Part shown: piece by piece, positions 10,229 through 20,882 of the stretch
Position numbering within the stretch: the stretch's first letter is position 1
Layout: every line of letters begins with the position of its first letter
DNA from: Filomicrobium sp.
GTDB lineage: Bacteria > Pseudomonadota > Alphaproteobacteria > Rhizobiales > Hyphomicrobiaceae
Assembly: GCA_030665765.1 (NCBI GenBank)
Contig: DAOUZE010000002.1
Coordinates: 1 to 47,763 of the forward strand
Length of the DNA: 47,763 nt
Reading direction: 5' to 3'
The notes under the pieces: model-generated
Seen by the model: the letters and a program-made list of their open reading frames with translations, nothing else
What the model was told of the DNA's origin: nothing
The model's database searches: none
Program-made: the position numbers and the translations under genes

Positions 10229-10737
10229 TTATCCCTTCTCAAAGATGATGGACAGCCCGATCAATTCATTGCCGAGGAACTGGACCTCGACGCTCTGTCG
10301 CTTGCCTTTCACAAACACCGTCATTTTGGCCTTGATATCGGTGCCGGAAACAGAGACGGGGAATCCCCCTTCGATAGTTTCGCCGAGGAGGTCGCCTTCG
10401 AACTCGTAGGTTCGTTCGCGCCAAGTACCCTCGAGCTGACCCCGACTTCTTGGGTCTCACTCTTGATGTTCACCTTTCCACTGGCGCTGGCGCATCTGAC
10501 GTCCTGCAGGAGATTGCCGCCGGCATCGTCCCAGCGGGAGGTCGCGCGGCATTTTACCGCCTCGCGCTTGCCATCCTTGAATTTGAGCCGACCCGTCCCG
10601 CTCCACCAGCCCAGCTGGCTCTGAAACGATCCGGCTCCCTCACCAGCAGCGATGCTGGGCTCTGCCGCGATCGGATTACCAACGATCAACCCAAGCAAAA
10701 GCATGCCGGCAACCGGAATTCCTCTGCGAACGGCCAT
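10229..10737 (-). pseudogene. Frameshifted small secreted conserved hypothetical protein
   Basis: N-terminal part MAVRRGIPVAGMLLLGLIVGNPIAAE...VNIKSETQEVG, then the reading continues one base out of frame as QLEGTWRERTYEFEGDLLGETIEGGFPVSVSGTDIKAKMTVFVKGKRQSVEVQFLGNELIGLSIIFEKG*. Junction near the G run at about 10438-10445. Confidence 0.65.
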
Positions 10738-11303
10738 GCATGGCTCATTCGCCCCCCTGAACCACTGGCTTGATGAGCTAGCAAGGACAGGAGCTGTGAG
10801 CAATCCTGACTTTTGCGAATCCGGCGACTAAAGCGGCTGCTCATTACTGACTAATTAAGTATAGATATATAGCTTTGAAGAACTGAAGACACCTTCTCTC
10901 GAAGACTACCCATCAGGCGGCAGCAATAGTTGGCGCCTTTTTTCGCCCTTGTCGGCACCCAATGGCGCGCGGCACCAGCACGTTGGTTTCTTTTTCAGTA
11001 TACAATTAGCTACTGCCTCGCCAGGGGTTACCAAGAGACCGCCGCTTCAATGTTGGGGACAGCCCCGATTCGGCCAAACCTTGCCGCAATGATCGTTACC
11101 GCTATCGCCCAGCATGCGAGATCTCTGCGGCGTGAGCGAAATGAAAATTGAGTTGAAACGTTCGCATCTAATTCGTTCTATCCGCGGCCAGTTAGAAAAC
11201 CGACCTCCGGCAATCACCCGGTTTCGTCAGTAGCATGAGAACGAGCTTACTGGTGCAGCAAATACTCCGCGCTGGTTTGTTCCGATGCGCTCGTTAGATA
11301 CAA

Positions 11304-12971
11304 GTGCGCCGCATCGAATTACGTTCATCACTTTCCTCTTTGCCATACGAAGGAAGACGATCAGTGTTGCATGGATTGGCGAACAAGCGGTCAGTCTTTC
11401 TGAGCATTCTTGCACTTCTCATCAGTGCGTTTCCGGTTTCCAGCAGGGCGCCAATACCCCAAGCCCGCGTCCTGCAGGAAGTCCGTTCGCACCTTGAAAA
11501 GCCCGAGGGTCTCCCGCTCGACGTTCGAGCACAGGCAACCGCACTGAAGCGCTATTACGATTCATCCACCGCCCGCACATTTTGGACGGAATCCGGGCGC
11601 ACCGACCAGCTGATTGAAGCGCTCGAAGCCGTGCAGCTCAGCGGTTTAACCCGAACGGACCGCTGGGTGAAACGACTGCGTTTCATGGAGCAATCACTGC
11701 GCGCCCAGGATGCTAGATTTGCGGCGCTTGCCGAACTCACTTTCAGCGCCGCGCTCCTGCAAATCGTGTCTGATCTCAGACTTGGGAAGTTTCAGCGCTA
11801 CAAGAAGCTGCTACATCCGCGCACGCTCGCCCGCCGTGTCATTGAAAACCCAGCTCTTGAGGCGCTGCAGGACGGCTTCTCGCTGTCCGAAGTCCTCGAT
11901 GCCGTGCAGCCTAGCGACATTGACTATCAGGCGATGAAGTCCCGTTTGGGCGAGTACGTAGCACTGCGCAGAAGGGGGGGATGGCCCCTGGTGCGCGTTG
12001 GTCTGCAGCTGAAGGTTGGGGACAGTGGACGCGATGTGCAGGACCTGAGGCGAAGGCTTGCGGCTTCCGGCGAATTGGCCTTGCCGCTGGCCGATGGCGA
12101 CAAATACGATGCGGCACTGCGAAACGCGGTAAAGCTCTTTCAAAGACGCCATGGACTAGCGACGACAGGCACTGTTGGACGGCGAACGCAACTGGCGATG
12201 AATGTGCCTGTTGAAACGCGCATCCGTCAGCTGCAGGTCAACTTGGAGCGGTGGCGGTGGTTCGCTCTGCCGCAGGGCGGGCCGCGGTGGATAATCAATA
12301 CCGCTGCCCGGCGCATATTCGTGCAGCAAGGTCAGGCCGAGTTTCGCGAAGTCCGGATCGTTGCGACACACGCCTGCCAGGATGCAGCGGCGTTTGATAC
12401 GGCGCTTGATGGCCTCACGTTTTATCCCGAGTACCGCGTCTCCAGGGACGCCGCCGCCCGCTACGTCTTGCCGCTTCTCAAGAAGAATGCTGGCTTGCTT
12501 GGCGAGAGCATAAAGATCGAACCGCAGCAAGCACTTCGAGCTGTACCAGACGTGTTTCGGCCGGACTGGATCGACTGGAAAAACTACAAAGAAAATGATT
12601 TTCCATTCGACGTGACCATAGAGCCAGGACCGGCCAATCCACTGGGAGCCTTCAAGCTGTCGCTTGGTGAGATCGATAACATCTCGATTCACGGACAGCC
12701 CAGGAAGAAGCTGCCGTTTCGGCAAGGCCTTTCCTGCGTTGCATTACGCAAGAGTGAGAACAACCTGAAAGTCCTGTTGCCTGGGCTGACAGGCGACTTA
12801 CCGCAGTATCGGAATGACGATACGGCAAACCATGCTCCGATCCAGGTCAATCTGCCCCGCCGTCCTTCGGTCGTCTTCATCTATGCAACAGTTTGGCTCG
12901 ACGCTGGTGGCGAGCTTGTCTTCGGACCCGACCCCTTGGGCAAAGATGCAAAACTGAACCGGGCTCTCTAA
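11304..12971 (+). CDS. L,D-transpeptidase, YcbB-like, with peptidoglycan-binding domain and divergent active-site motif
   Basis: ORF 555 aa; VGDSGRDVQDLRRRLAASGEL...LFQRRHGLATTGTVGRRTQLAMN (PG_binding_1); YkuD-like region NISIHGQPRKKLPFRQGLSCVALR. Start codon uncertain. Confidence 0.75.
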   Translation: MRRIELRSSLSSLPYEGRRSVLHGLANKRSVFLSILALLISAFPVSSRAPIPQARVLQEVRSHLEKPEGLPLDVRAQATALKRYYDSSTARTFWTESGRTDQLIEALEAVQLSGLTRTDRWVKRLRFMEQSLRAQDARFAALAELTFSAALLQIVSDLRLGKFQRYKKLLHPRTLARRVIENPALEALQDGFSLSEVLDAVQPSDIDYQAMKSRLGEYVALRRRGGWPLVRVGLQLKVGDSGRDVQDLRRRLAASGELALPLADGDKYDAALRNAVKLFQRRHGLATTGTVGRRTQLAMNVPVETRIRQLQVNLERWRWFALPQGGPRWIINTAARRIFVQQGQAEFREVRIVATHACQDAAAFDTALDGLTFYPEYRVSRDAAARYVLPLLKKNAGLLGESIKIEPQQALRAVPDVFRPDWIDWKNYKENDFPFDVTIEPGPANPLGAFKLSLGEIDNISIHGQPRKKLPFRQGLSCVALRKSENNLKVLLPGLTGDLPQYRNDDTANHAPIQVNLPRRPSVVFIYATVWLDAGGELVFGPDPLGKDAKLNRAL

Positions 12972-13032
12972 CAACTCCCAATGTACGGCCACGCATTGCA
13001 TCAAGAACAAAACCAATGGCTGGAGATTCAAA

Positions 13033-14046
13033 TTGCGAAAACTCTTTTATCTATGTCTGCTCGTTCTGACGGTATCTCAGAACTCCGCAGCGCAGGCGGA
13101 CACGATTGCTGATATCCGCGAACGCGGACATCTTAACTGCGGCGTGAGCCGAGGGATAGAAGGGTTCTCATCACGCAATAGCGCTGGCGACTGGCACGGC
13201 TTCGATGTCGATATTTGCCGCGCGGTGGCTGCAGCTATATTGGGAAAGGACGGTAAATCGGAGTTTGTACCCCTGTCGGCGGAGCAGCGGTTCAGCGCGT
13301 TGCGCGATAAACAAGTCGACATACTCTCCCGCAATACGACCTGGACAATGAAGCGCGATCTAGAGTTAGACTTGGCGTTTCCAGCGATCACCTATTTTGA
13401 CGGGCAAGGGTTTATGCTTCCGGCCAGCCTTGTGATTGACTCGATCGCGCAATTGTCCGGTGCGAAGGTTTGCATTTTATCGGGCACATCGTCGGAAACC
13501 AACATCCGCGCCTATTTCGAACTTGAAAGTCTCGAGTATTCGACCGTCGTGTCGTCAAGCAGGCCCGAGATGCTGTCGCGATATGAGCGCGGTGAATGCG
13601 ACGTTGTTTCGGCCGACCGGTCGGCGCTCTTTGGGGATCGGTTACAGCTCAAGGATCCAGCCGGGCACGTCGTGCTATCCGACATTATATCAAAGGAGCC
13701 TCTTGGACCTGTTGTCAGGGATAATGACCGGTCCCTTCAGGATATAGTCCGGTGGACGGTCAGCCTGCTCGTTACAGCCGAGGAGGCGCAGTTGCTGCGA
13801 TCGAGTATTGCCAAGCCGAACGAGGAACTGTCTGCGCTACAAAAATTGTTTTTGTCGCGTTCGGGGTCGCTCGGAAGCACGCTTGGCTTGGGAGAGACCT
13901 GGGCGCGTAATGTAGTCGCTACCGTTGGTAACTACGAAGAAATCTTCAAAAGAAATCTGGGTTCGGCCAGCCCATTGGGGATTTCACGTGGGAATAACGC
14001 TCTGTGGTACGATGGCGGCTTATTGTATGCACCGCCCATGCGGTAG
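13033..14046 (+). CDS. Amino-acid ABC transporter substrate-binding protein, AapJ/BztA-like
   Basis: ORF 337 aa (TTG start); signal peptide; IRERGHLNCGVSRGIEGFSSRNSAGDWHGFDVDICRAVAAAILG. Confidence 0.82.
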   Translation: MRKLFYLCLLVLTVSQNSAAQADTIADIRERGHLNCGVSRGIEGFSSRNSAGDWHGFDVDICRAVAAAILGKDGKSEFVPLSAEQRFSALRDKQVDILSRNTTWTMKRDLELDLAFPAITYFDGQGFMLPASLVIDSIAQLSGAKVCILSGTSSETNIRAYFELESLEYSTVVSSSRPEMLSRYERGECDVVSADRSALFGDRLQLKDPAGHVVLSDIISKEPLGPVVRDNDRSLQDIVRWTVSLLVTAEEAQLLRSSIAKPNEELSALQKLFLSRSGSLGSTLGLGETWARNVVATVGNYEEIFKRNLGSASPLGISRGNNALWYDGGLLYAPPMR

Positions 14047-14355
14047 TGACGCAGCAACTCATTGTTGCGATCGGTTGCTGTAAATGCGTGCGGGTTGGCT
14101 CTTCCTGGACGGCGCCGGGTTGCATGTCGTTCGGAATTCGCTCGACCGCTGAAAAAATACCACGACGATACATTATGCCAGTCGCCGCCTAAGGGGGCGT
14201 CGTCTCGGTGTCCGACCGCCATTATCCTTGGACTGGCCCAAACTATTCGGGACCAGCTAACAAAGGCCGGCTGCTTACCAACTTTCGCCACGGCGGACGG
14301 ATCAGTCGCAAACCCGCGTCAATTCTGGGATTCGTGCATATTTTGGATTATGGTG

Positions 14356-14432
14356 GTACCGCCTGCCCGGGTTGAACGGGCGACCTCTAGATCCACAATC
14401 TAGCGCTCTAACCAACTGAGCTAAGGCGGCAC
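14356..14432 (-). tRNA. tRNA-His (GTG anticodon)
   Basis: Reverse complement GTGCCGCCTTAGCTCAGTTGGTTAGAGCGCTAGATTGTGGATCTAGAGGTCGCCCGTTCAACCCGGGCAGGCGGTAC; 8-bp acceptor including G-1, anticodon loop TTGTGGA. Confidence 0.95.
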
Positions 14433-14652
14433 GACGCGCAGGATGAGCCCGCGCGCAAAGACCGGCTAGAAACATCGTCTCGGGGACGTTCGTCAAGAGG
14501 AAATAGCGCATCGGGGCAGCGCCGCCAAGGCCACAGCATGAATTCGCTCTTGGCCTGAGAGGCCGAAGAGCGCATGGTTGGTTCGAATTCCGGCTTCATA
14601 TGAGCGGCTCAGAAGGGCTTCCGCCTGCCCAGATGCCATAATGTAAAAAATA

Positions 14653-15471
14653 ATGTCCGATTCTGGCGCAGACGACAAAGACGAAGCGAACCCCGGCACG
14701 GAGCCCTGCGCGCAGCCAAAGGCCAAGTCCGAGGCGCTTGGGGAGGCCGGTTCTGCTGCGCCCCGCACGCCGGAAAAGCACTCCTACATCCGCAGGCTGG
14801 CGCATGAACTGAAGACGCCGATTTCCGCGATTGTGGCCGCCTCCGAGGTCATGAGGGACGAGCAGCTCGGACCCATCGGTGACGAACGCTACCGGCGCTA
14901 CGCTGCCGATATTCATGACAGCGCCAAACTAATGTTGGCGATCATCGACCGCATGCTGGCGCAGCGGTCGCGCGATCCAGATCAGCCGTCGTTGGATTTC
15001 ACCGAAGTCGATCCCGTCGACCTGCTGCACGCCACGATTTCGGCGATGTTGCTGCTTGCGGAGTCCTCCGGCATACGGCTGAAACTGGTTCAGCCTGGGC
15101 AATCGCTGCCAAGGGTGATCGCCGATGCCTCAACGCTGAAGCAAATCCTGATCAATCTGCTTACAAACGCGCTGAAGTTTACTGCCAGAGGCGGGCAGGT
15201 GGTGGCGACGGCGTCTTATGAACTGGACGGCCCGTTGTCATTCGAGATCCGCGACACAGGGCGAGGCATGACGGAAGCTCAAATATCGCAGGGGCTGAAG
15301 GGCCTCTTGCCCGAGGGGCAACACCGTGACGGCGGCGGACTTGGCGTCGGCTTGCCGCTCGTCAAGGCGCTGGCGGAAGCCAACGGAGGAAGGCTCGAGC
15401 TAAAGAGCACGCCTCCGCTGGGAACGACGGCGTTAATAATTTTTCCAAAAGAGCGGGTCGTCCTTGTGTGA
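14653..15471 (+). CDS. Soluble sensor histidine kinase (HisKA + HATPase)
   Basis: ORF 272 aa; RRLAHELKTPISAIVAASEVM H-box, ILINLLTNALKFT N-box, IRDTGRGM and GGGLGVGLPLVKALAEANGG G-boxes; no transmembrane segment evident. Confidence 0.85.
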   Translation: MSDSGADDKDEANPGTEPCAQPKAKSEALGEAGSAAPRTPEKHSYIRRLAHELKTPISAIVAASEVMRDEQLGPIGDERYRRYAADIHDSAKLMLAIIDRMLAQRSRDPDQPSLDFTEVDPVDLLHATISAMLLLAESSGIRLKLVQPGQSLPRVIADASTLKQILINLLTNALKFTARGGQVVATASYELDGPLSFEIRDTGRGMTEAQISQGLKGLLPEGQHRDGGGLGVGLPLVKALAEANGGRLELKSTPPLGTTALIIFPKERVVLV

Positions 15472-15626
15472 TCTTTGGCCCATCCACGACCTGGCTTGTT
15501 CCTGTTAAATTGCGACTGGCCAGGTAGATTTTGGCTGAGTGGCCGACGTCTAGCGGTGCTCGGCTTTGAACGGGTGACCCGGCATGTAAATGTCACGGAA
15601 CCTGAAAAACTGTTGGAGATCCGATT

Positions 15627-16406
15627 TTGATAAAAGTGCTGAAAGGTTTCGCCACCATTCTCTCGGTATTTTTCGTCTGCTGGGCGGCGCTTGCATTGGC
15701 CGATACATCCGGGGAATCGGAGGAAGCGCAATTTGTCTTTGGAACTCCCGACCAACCATCAGAAGCCTGGCTGCTCGCTGCTGGTGGCCGCATCTACGAC
15801 AATTGGTGGGATGCACTTGACCGCAAGGAGCCGACGGACACACACCCAGCCTATCCAGAAAGTGGCCGTAAGACGGGCTCGGCGACGTGGCGCTGTAAGG
15901 AGTGCCATGGCTGGGATTATCGAGGCCGCGACGGGAGATATGGCGAGGGTAGCCACTTCACGGGCATAAAGGGCATTGATGGAGCAAAGGGCAGAGATCC
16001 CGCCCAGATCGCGAAGTTTTTGCGCGAGAAACCGCACAGCTATTCGGCGGAAATGATCAAAGATGACGAACTCGCGCGGGTGGCTGCTTTTGTCAGCGCA
16101 GGCCAGGATGAAACGGCTAGATTCGTCGATCCCAAGACCGGCGCTGTCAAAGGCGACAAGAAACGCGGAGAGGCGATCTTCCAAACGACCTGTGCAGCCT
16201 GCCACGGCTTCAAAGGCCGATTATTGAACTGGGGCACGAGCGAGGAACCGGCCTACGTCGGCACCGAAGCCAATGCCGCGCCCGATGAGGTGCTCCATAA
16301 GATCCGCAACGCCCACCCGGGGGCAGCAATGGTCAACCTGCGAGTACTTCCGATTGAAGACGCGGCTGCCGTGCTGGCCTACATCAAAACGTTACCCCAG
16401 AAATGA
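15627..16406 (+). CDS. Diheme c-type cytochrome
   Basis: ORF 259 aa (TTG start); signal peptide and two CXXCH motifs (CKECH, CAACH). Confidence 0.85.
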   Translation: MIKVLKGFATILSVFFVCWAALALADTSGESEEAQFVFGTPDQPSEAWLLAAGGRIYDNWWDALDRKEPTDTHPAYPESGRKTGSATWRCKECHGWDYRGRDGRYGEGSHFTGIKGIDGAKGRDPAQIAKFLREKPHSYSAEMIKDDELARVAAFVSAGQDETARFVDPKTGAVKGDKKRGEAIFQTTCAACHGFKGRLLNWGTSEEPAYVGTEANAAPDEVLHKIRNAHPGAAMVNLRVLPIEDAAAVLAYIKTLPQK

Positions 16407-18280
16407 GCTGGCAATCGGGATTTCCAGTCCCCTCGTTGGGAGAGACGACGCGCAAACTAGCCGGCCTTGGCCAGCGGGTGAACCGGTGGCGTGGCAAGCG
16501 CCGCTCATCGCCGCTGTGGACCATCGCTGTTGCTTCGATCATGCTGGTCATGGCGTTGCCGATCGTTACGGTCGTCGTACTGGCCCTCACACCCGAAGAG
16601 AATATCTGGCCGCATCTCGTCGCCAACGTGCTGTTTGGTCATCCCCCTATGATTGCCATGTTCTTGGCCGGTCTCGGCTGTGTTGGCTTGTCGTTTTATG
16701 CGTGGCGGCCAACGGCACCGGCGGCAACGCCGCTTGGCTACCTTTCGGTTGCCGCGCTGGTGCTGGCTTTGGGATCTTTTCCCGGATCAATCGGCCAAAC
16801 CGTCCTGCTGATGAGCGGCGCTGGAATTTTGACGATCGTCACGGGCACGGTCGCCGCGTGGCTCGTCACGATGTACCGGTTCCCAGCCCGTGCCATTGTC
16901 GACCGGCTACTGGTCATCCCGCTTGCTATGCCGACCTACATCATCGCCTATGCGTACGTGGAATTGCTCGACTATGCCGGCCCTTTGCAGACCTTCGTGC
17001 GTGACCTATTCGGCTTCCGTTCGTCGCGGGATTACTGGTTTCCGGAGATCCGTTCGATCGGCGGTGCTGTCTTTATCATGGCCTCGGTTCTCTACCCCTA
17101 TGTCTATCTCACGGCACGGGCGAGTTTCGTCCAGCAGTCGGTGTGCGCGCTCGAAGTTGCCCGAACACTTGGGCGAACGCCGCTGGGCGTCTTTTGGGCC
17201 GTTGCGCTTCCACTCGCACGACCTGCGCTGGTTGCAGGTGTGGCCCTTGTTTTGATGGAGTGCCTCAACGACATAGGCGCTGTCGAATACCTAGGGGTAC
17301 AGACGCTGACCGCCAGCGTTTATAGCACCTGGATGCAACGTTCGAACTTGGGCGGCGCCGCGCAGATCGCAACCGTGATGCTTGGCTTCATCGTAGTGTT
17401 ATTTGCCGCCGAACGTATGGCGCGCGGTTCGGCGCAGATCCACCACACAACGGGGCGCTATCGGTCGATCCCTTTCCACGATCTCACAGGGTGGAAGGGC
17501 TACACAGCAGCGGCAGTTTGCGCGGCACCGTTCGTCGCAGGTTTCCTGGTACCGGTGCTGGTGCTGATCCGCTTGGCGTGGACCGCTTCGGAGGATGCCG
17601 CCGGCAACCGTTTTTTCGAAGCGGCTTCGAATAGTTTCTTTCTTTCTGCTGTCGCAGCGGGCGTTGCTGTTTGGCTGGCATTGACGCTCGGCTACGCCAA
17701 ACGAGTGGCGGCGAACGGATTCACACGACCAGCTGTCCGTATTGCCGGGCTTGGATATGCCGTGCCGGGCACCGTGCTGGCGCTCGGACTGCTGATACCA
17801 CTTGCCGGCCTCGACAACAGCATCGATGCGATGATGCGGTCGACTTTCGGTGTATCGACGGGACTGCTGTTTTCAGGGTCCATCTTCGCCTTGATCATCG
17901 CCTATTCGATCCGTTTTCTGGCGGTCGGGCTGGGAACGATAGAGGCTGGACTGGAACGGATTTCACCCAATCTCGATGCGGCGTCCCGGGCGCTCGGGGA
18001 GACCGCGCTATCGACGCTAGTGCGGGTGCATTTGCCGTTGTTGCTGCCGGCACTCGGCTCCGCCGGGCTGCTGGTGTTTGTCGATGCAATGAAAGAGCTG
18101 CCAGCTACCTTGCTATTGCGGCCGTTCAATTTCGATACCCTGGCCACTCACATCTACGGACTGGCCGCATTGGAGCAGTTCGAGGAAGCGGCCTTGGGCG
18201 CCCTGACCATCGTGGCCGTGGGGCTTATTCCGGTTCTCCTCCTGCACAGGGCCGTGGCGGGCGGACGCCCTGGAAGCTGA
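16403..18280 (+). CDS. ABC transporter permease, Fe(III)/thiamine FbpB-SfuB-like
   Basis: ORF 625 aa; two permease halves with EAA-type loops (ALEVARTLGRTPLGVFWAVALPLARPALVAG; AASRALGETALSTLVRVHLPLLLPAL); overlaps cytochrome stop by 4 bp. Confidence 0.85.
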   Translation: MSWQSGFPVPSLGETTRKLAGLGQRVNRWRGKRRSSPLWTIAVASIMLVMALPIVTVVVLALTPEENIWPHLVANVLFGHPPMIAMFLAGLGCVGLSFYAWRPTAPAATPLGYLSVAALVLALGSFPGSIGQTVLLMSGAGILTIVTGTVAAWLVTMYRFPARAIVDRLLVIPLAMPTYIIAYAYVELLDYAGPLQTFVRDLFGFRSSRDYWFPEIRSIGGAVFIMASVLYPYVYLTARASFVQQSVCALEVARTLGRTPLGVFWAVALPLARPALVAGVALVLMECLNDIGAVEYLGVQTLTASVYSTWMQRSNLGGAAQIATVMLGFIVVLFAAERMARGSAQIHHTTGRYRSIPFHDLTGWKGYTAAAVCAAPFVAGFLVPVLVLIRLAWTASEDAAGNRFFEAASNSFFLSAVAAGVAVWLALTLGYAKRVAANGFTRPAVRIAGLGYAVPGTVLALGLLIPLAGLDNSIDAMMRSTFGVSTGLLFSGSIFALIIAYSIRFLAVGLGTIEAGLERISPNLDAASRALGETALSTLVRVHLPLLLPALGSAGLLVFVDAMKELPATLLLRPFNFDTLATHIYGLAALEQFEEAALGALTIVAVGLIPVLLLHRAVAGGRPGS

Positions 18281-18399
18281 TCCTCGTCAGAAGCTCAATT
18301 GACGATGCGCAATGCAAATGGGATCGAAACGGACGAAAATATGTGTGACTTACACCAAGAAGGACGCCAAAACCGTCAACGTAACCGGAACAGGCACAT

Positions 18400-18651
18400 A
18401 TGTACTCAGATGTGTACAATGTCATCTTAAACACCGATCTGTTGGCCCTGACGGCACTTGGTGGGTTAGTGACCGTGTTCGCTGTGACCATCGGACTTTT
18501 CATATTCATAAATACCCATGGCGACACAAAGAAGCATACCGGCGCGCAGCAATCCTGCACACCCGTCCCGAGTGAAACGAGTGAAGCTCGATCGTTTTCT
18601 GGCGTTCGTCGACGTGCGGGAAGTGTGGCTGATGTGGTGTCCAGCGCGTAA
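18400..18651 (+). CDS. Possible small single-TM protein
   Basis: 83 aa ORF; LLALTALGGLVTVFAVTIGLFIFI is a plausible TM helix; C-terminus looks low-complexity. Confidence 0.25.
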   Translation: MYSDVYNVILNTDLLALTALGGLVTVFAVTIGLFIFINTHGDTKKHTGAQQSCTPVPSETSEARSFSGVRRRAGSVADVVSSA

Positions 18652-18888
18652 CTCTGAGTTCTCAACAGTTGCGTGTGCCGATGGCCTCGATTTCGGCTGA
18701 CGATGATCTATTGTCGCAACAGGTTCATAGTACGATTCACGTTTTCTTCCACCTCTAAGCTACTTGCCAGCCAGTCGTCTGCCCAATAGAACTAGGCCCC
18801 GTCGCTTCGGGGTGGGGTTGTGAGGCTTTACAGACTGTGACAGGTTCTTCTTGCGGCATGTACTGCGTAATCTTTTAATGGCAGGACG

Positions 18889-20763
18889 ATGAAGCGAGAA
18901 GACCATCGACAAACTCGTCGTATTTTGGCCTTCGCTGCATTCGCAGTTGTTATTGGTCTGACATTACCGTTTTTCCTGGCGGAAGATCCTGCTGAGACGA
19001 TTCTCAAAGCGTCAGCGGTCTACGCGGCGGACCAAGGCTCCTTTACGCTCAGCGAACCCCTGCAAATCATGAAAGAACCGCGCATTCTGGTGAGGCGCGG
19101 CACGGTCTCGTTGGCACAGCCCAAAGGCGCCACGCCTCTCAGTTCACGCGCCGTCACGAAGCTTTTGGACAGTGGTAAAGGCGTTCTCATCCTACAAGAT
19201 GCCGATATCGTCATTGGCGGTAGCAAGAAGGCGGCTAGCAGCAAGGCATGGCAAGCAAGACAAGCGCCGCTTGCACGTGCGCTCGCCGACATGCACCTCA
19301 GCGCGCTCATCGTCGAGGATGGAACTCTGCGGTTCGCAGCCGAAAAGGGGCCAACCACACTGCACCACGTGCAGTTGAGAGTGCGCCCGGTTCCGGGAGA
19401 GAGAATGACCGCAGCCGGCAGCTTCGAGTTGCTCGGCCGGACCTTGAAATTCGACACGACGATTGGCTTTAGTGCTGCCGACCGGTCTGCACAACAACTC
19501 CCAATCCGAGGCACTGTTGACGGTGGGACGCTGCTTCAAGCCTCATTTGATGGTCAATTCGCCCTCGGGGATGGCGGCCGGCTCAACGCGGATACCTCGC
19601 ACCTGCAGGTCAACGATGTTCCAATGTTTGCGCGTTGGCTTGGCTTGGCTTGGCAGACGGAATTCGGCCCCAAGACTTTCACATCAGACGGCCGGATGGA
19701 ATGGGCCGGCCAGGCGCTCCATTTTCCCAGCGCACGGTTCAAACTCGACGCCAACACTGCGGCCGGTTCCTTGATGATCAACTGCAATGGCGAACGGCCG
19801 CTGATCGATGGCACCTTGGCGTTCGAACGCTTCGAACTCAGCGGGCTAATGGCCCGAACCGACAGCGAGGCCACTTCATCTATTATTGCATCGACTGTGA
19901 AGCAAACTGTCGACTGGTTACCGCCGCACCTTCATAAATTCCTCAGCGAAGCGAGTCTGCCGATACTGCGACAGCTCGACATCGATCTTCGGGTTTCAGC
20001 ACAAAGCACCGTCGCCGGTGAACTTTCACTCGGTCGTACGGCCGCTTCGATGACACTGCACGATGGCCGCATTCTTGTGGACTTTGCTGAAATGCAGCTG
20101 CCTAACGGTGGCTCGGGTAACCTGCAGCTCACCGTCGATACGAGCCGACCCGTCGCGCAATGCGGCGTACGCGGTCAACTCAAAAGTGTTCGCCTCGAAC
20201 ACCTAACGGATTTCATTTTTCCGCATCAGGTCATTACTGGGCCAGCTGATGTCACAATTGACCTCAACTGCGACTGGTACACTGCCGACACCTTCATGCG
20301 CAGTCTAGAAGGTCCGGTCGAGGTGCAAATGCGAAACGGGGCAACGTTGCGCGCCAATTTACCCGGTCTCGTCAAAAGCATCGGAGTCGGCGAGGCTCCC
20401 ACGAGCGGATGGGGAGACGCGGCCAGAGGGCAGATGGGGCTGCAAAGCATATCCGCGCATGTGGTGTTTAAAAACGGCGTGGCGCGGATCAATCGGCTTC
20501 ATGGTGCACGGCGGGGACGCAGCGAGGTGGCAGTAACCGGGACGTTTAGCCTTCACCGGCGCAGTTTGGACCTCAGTTTGTTTCCACGTGACGAGCCGAA
20601 TGCTGGCGAAGAGCCAAGCGTGCTCTACATCACCGGCCAATGGGACAATCCAATGCTGTTTCGGCGGCCCTTCCCTAACAAAGCCCAAAATCCCCTCTAC
20701 CCTAATACAACACCGTTGCCGGCGGCGCCGAAATCACGGGGTCAAGCTTCGACTCGCGGATAA
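18889..20763 (+). CDS. AsmA-like protein
   Basis: ORF 624 aa; N-terminal TM (LAFAAFAVVIGLTLPFFLA), long beta-rich region and AsmA_2-like C-terminus (LNRLHGARRGRSEVAVTGTFSLHRRSLDLSLF-like). Confidence 0.65.
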   Translation: MKREDHRQTRRILAFAAFAVVIGLTLPFFLAEDPAETILKASAVYAADQGSFTLSEPLQIMKEPRILVRRGTVSLAQPKGATPLSSRAVTKLLDSGKGVLILQDADIVIGGSKKAASSKAWQARQAPLARALADMHLSALIVEDGTLRFAAEKGPTTLHHVQLRVRPVPGERMTAAGSFELLGRTLKFDTTIGFSAADRSAQQLPIRGTVDGGTLLQASFDGQFALGDGGRLNADTSHLQVNDVPMFARWLGLAWQTEFGPKTFTSDGRMEWAGQALHFPSARFKLDANTAAGSLMINCNGERPLIDGTLAFERFELSGLMARTDSEATSSIIASTVKQTVDWLPPHLHKFLSEASLPILRQLDIDLRVSAQSTVAGELSLGRTAASMTLHDGRILVDFAEMQLPNGGSGNLQLTVDTSRPVAQCGVRGQLKSVRLEHLTDFIFPHQVITGPADVTIDLNCDWYTADTFMRSLEGPVEVQMRNGATLRANLPGLVKSIGVGEAPTSGWGDAARGQMGLQSISAHVVFKNGVARINRLHGARRGRSEVAVTGTFSLHRRSLDLSLFPRDEPNAGEEPSVLYITGQWDNPMLFRRPFPNKAQNPLYPNTTPLPAAPKSRGQASTRG

Positions 20764-20882
20764 GGGGCGGAGTATCGGGAATTGGGGTCTTTGGGAAATC
20801 ACTAGCTCTCGGAGCGCTCCCTGCAAGACTGAGTATGTTTCCCCCCTACGTCCCCGTCGCGACACAAAAGGTTTGGTATCCG

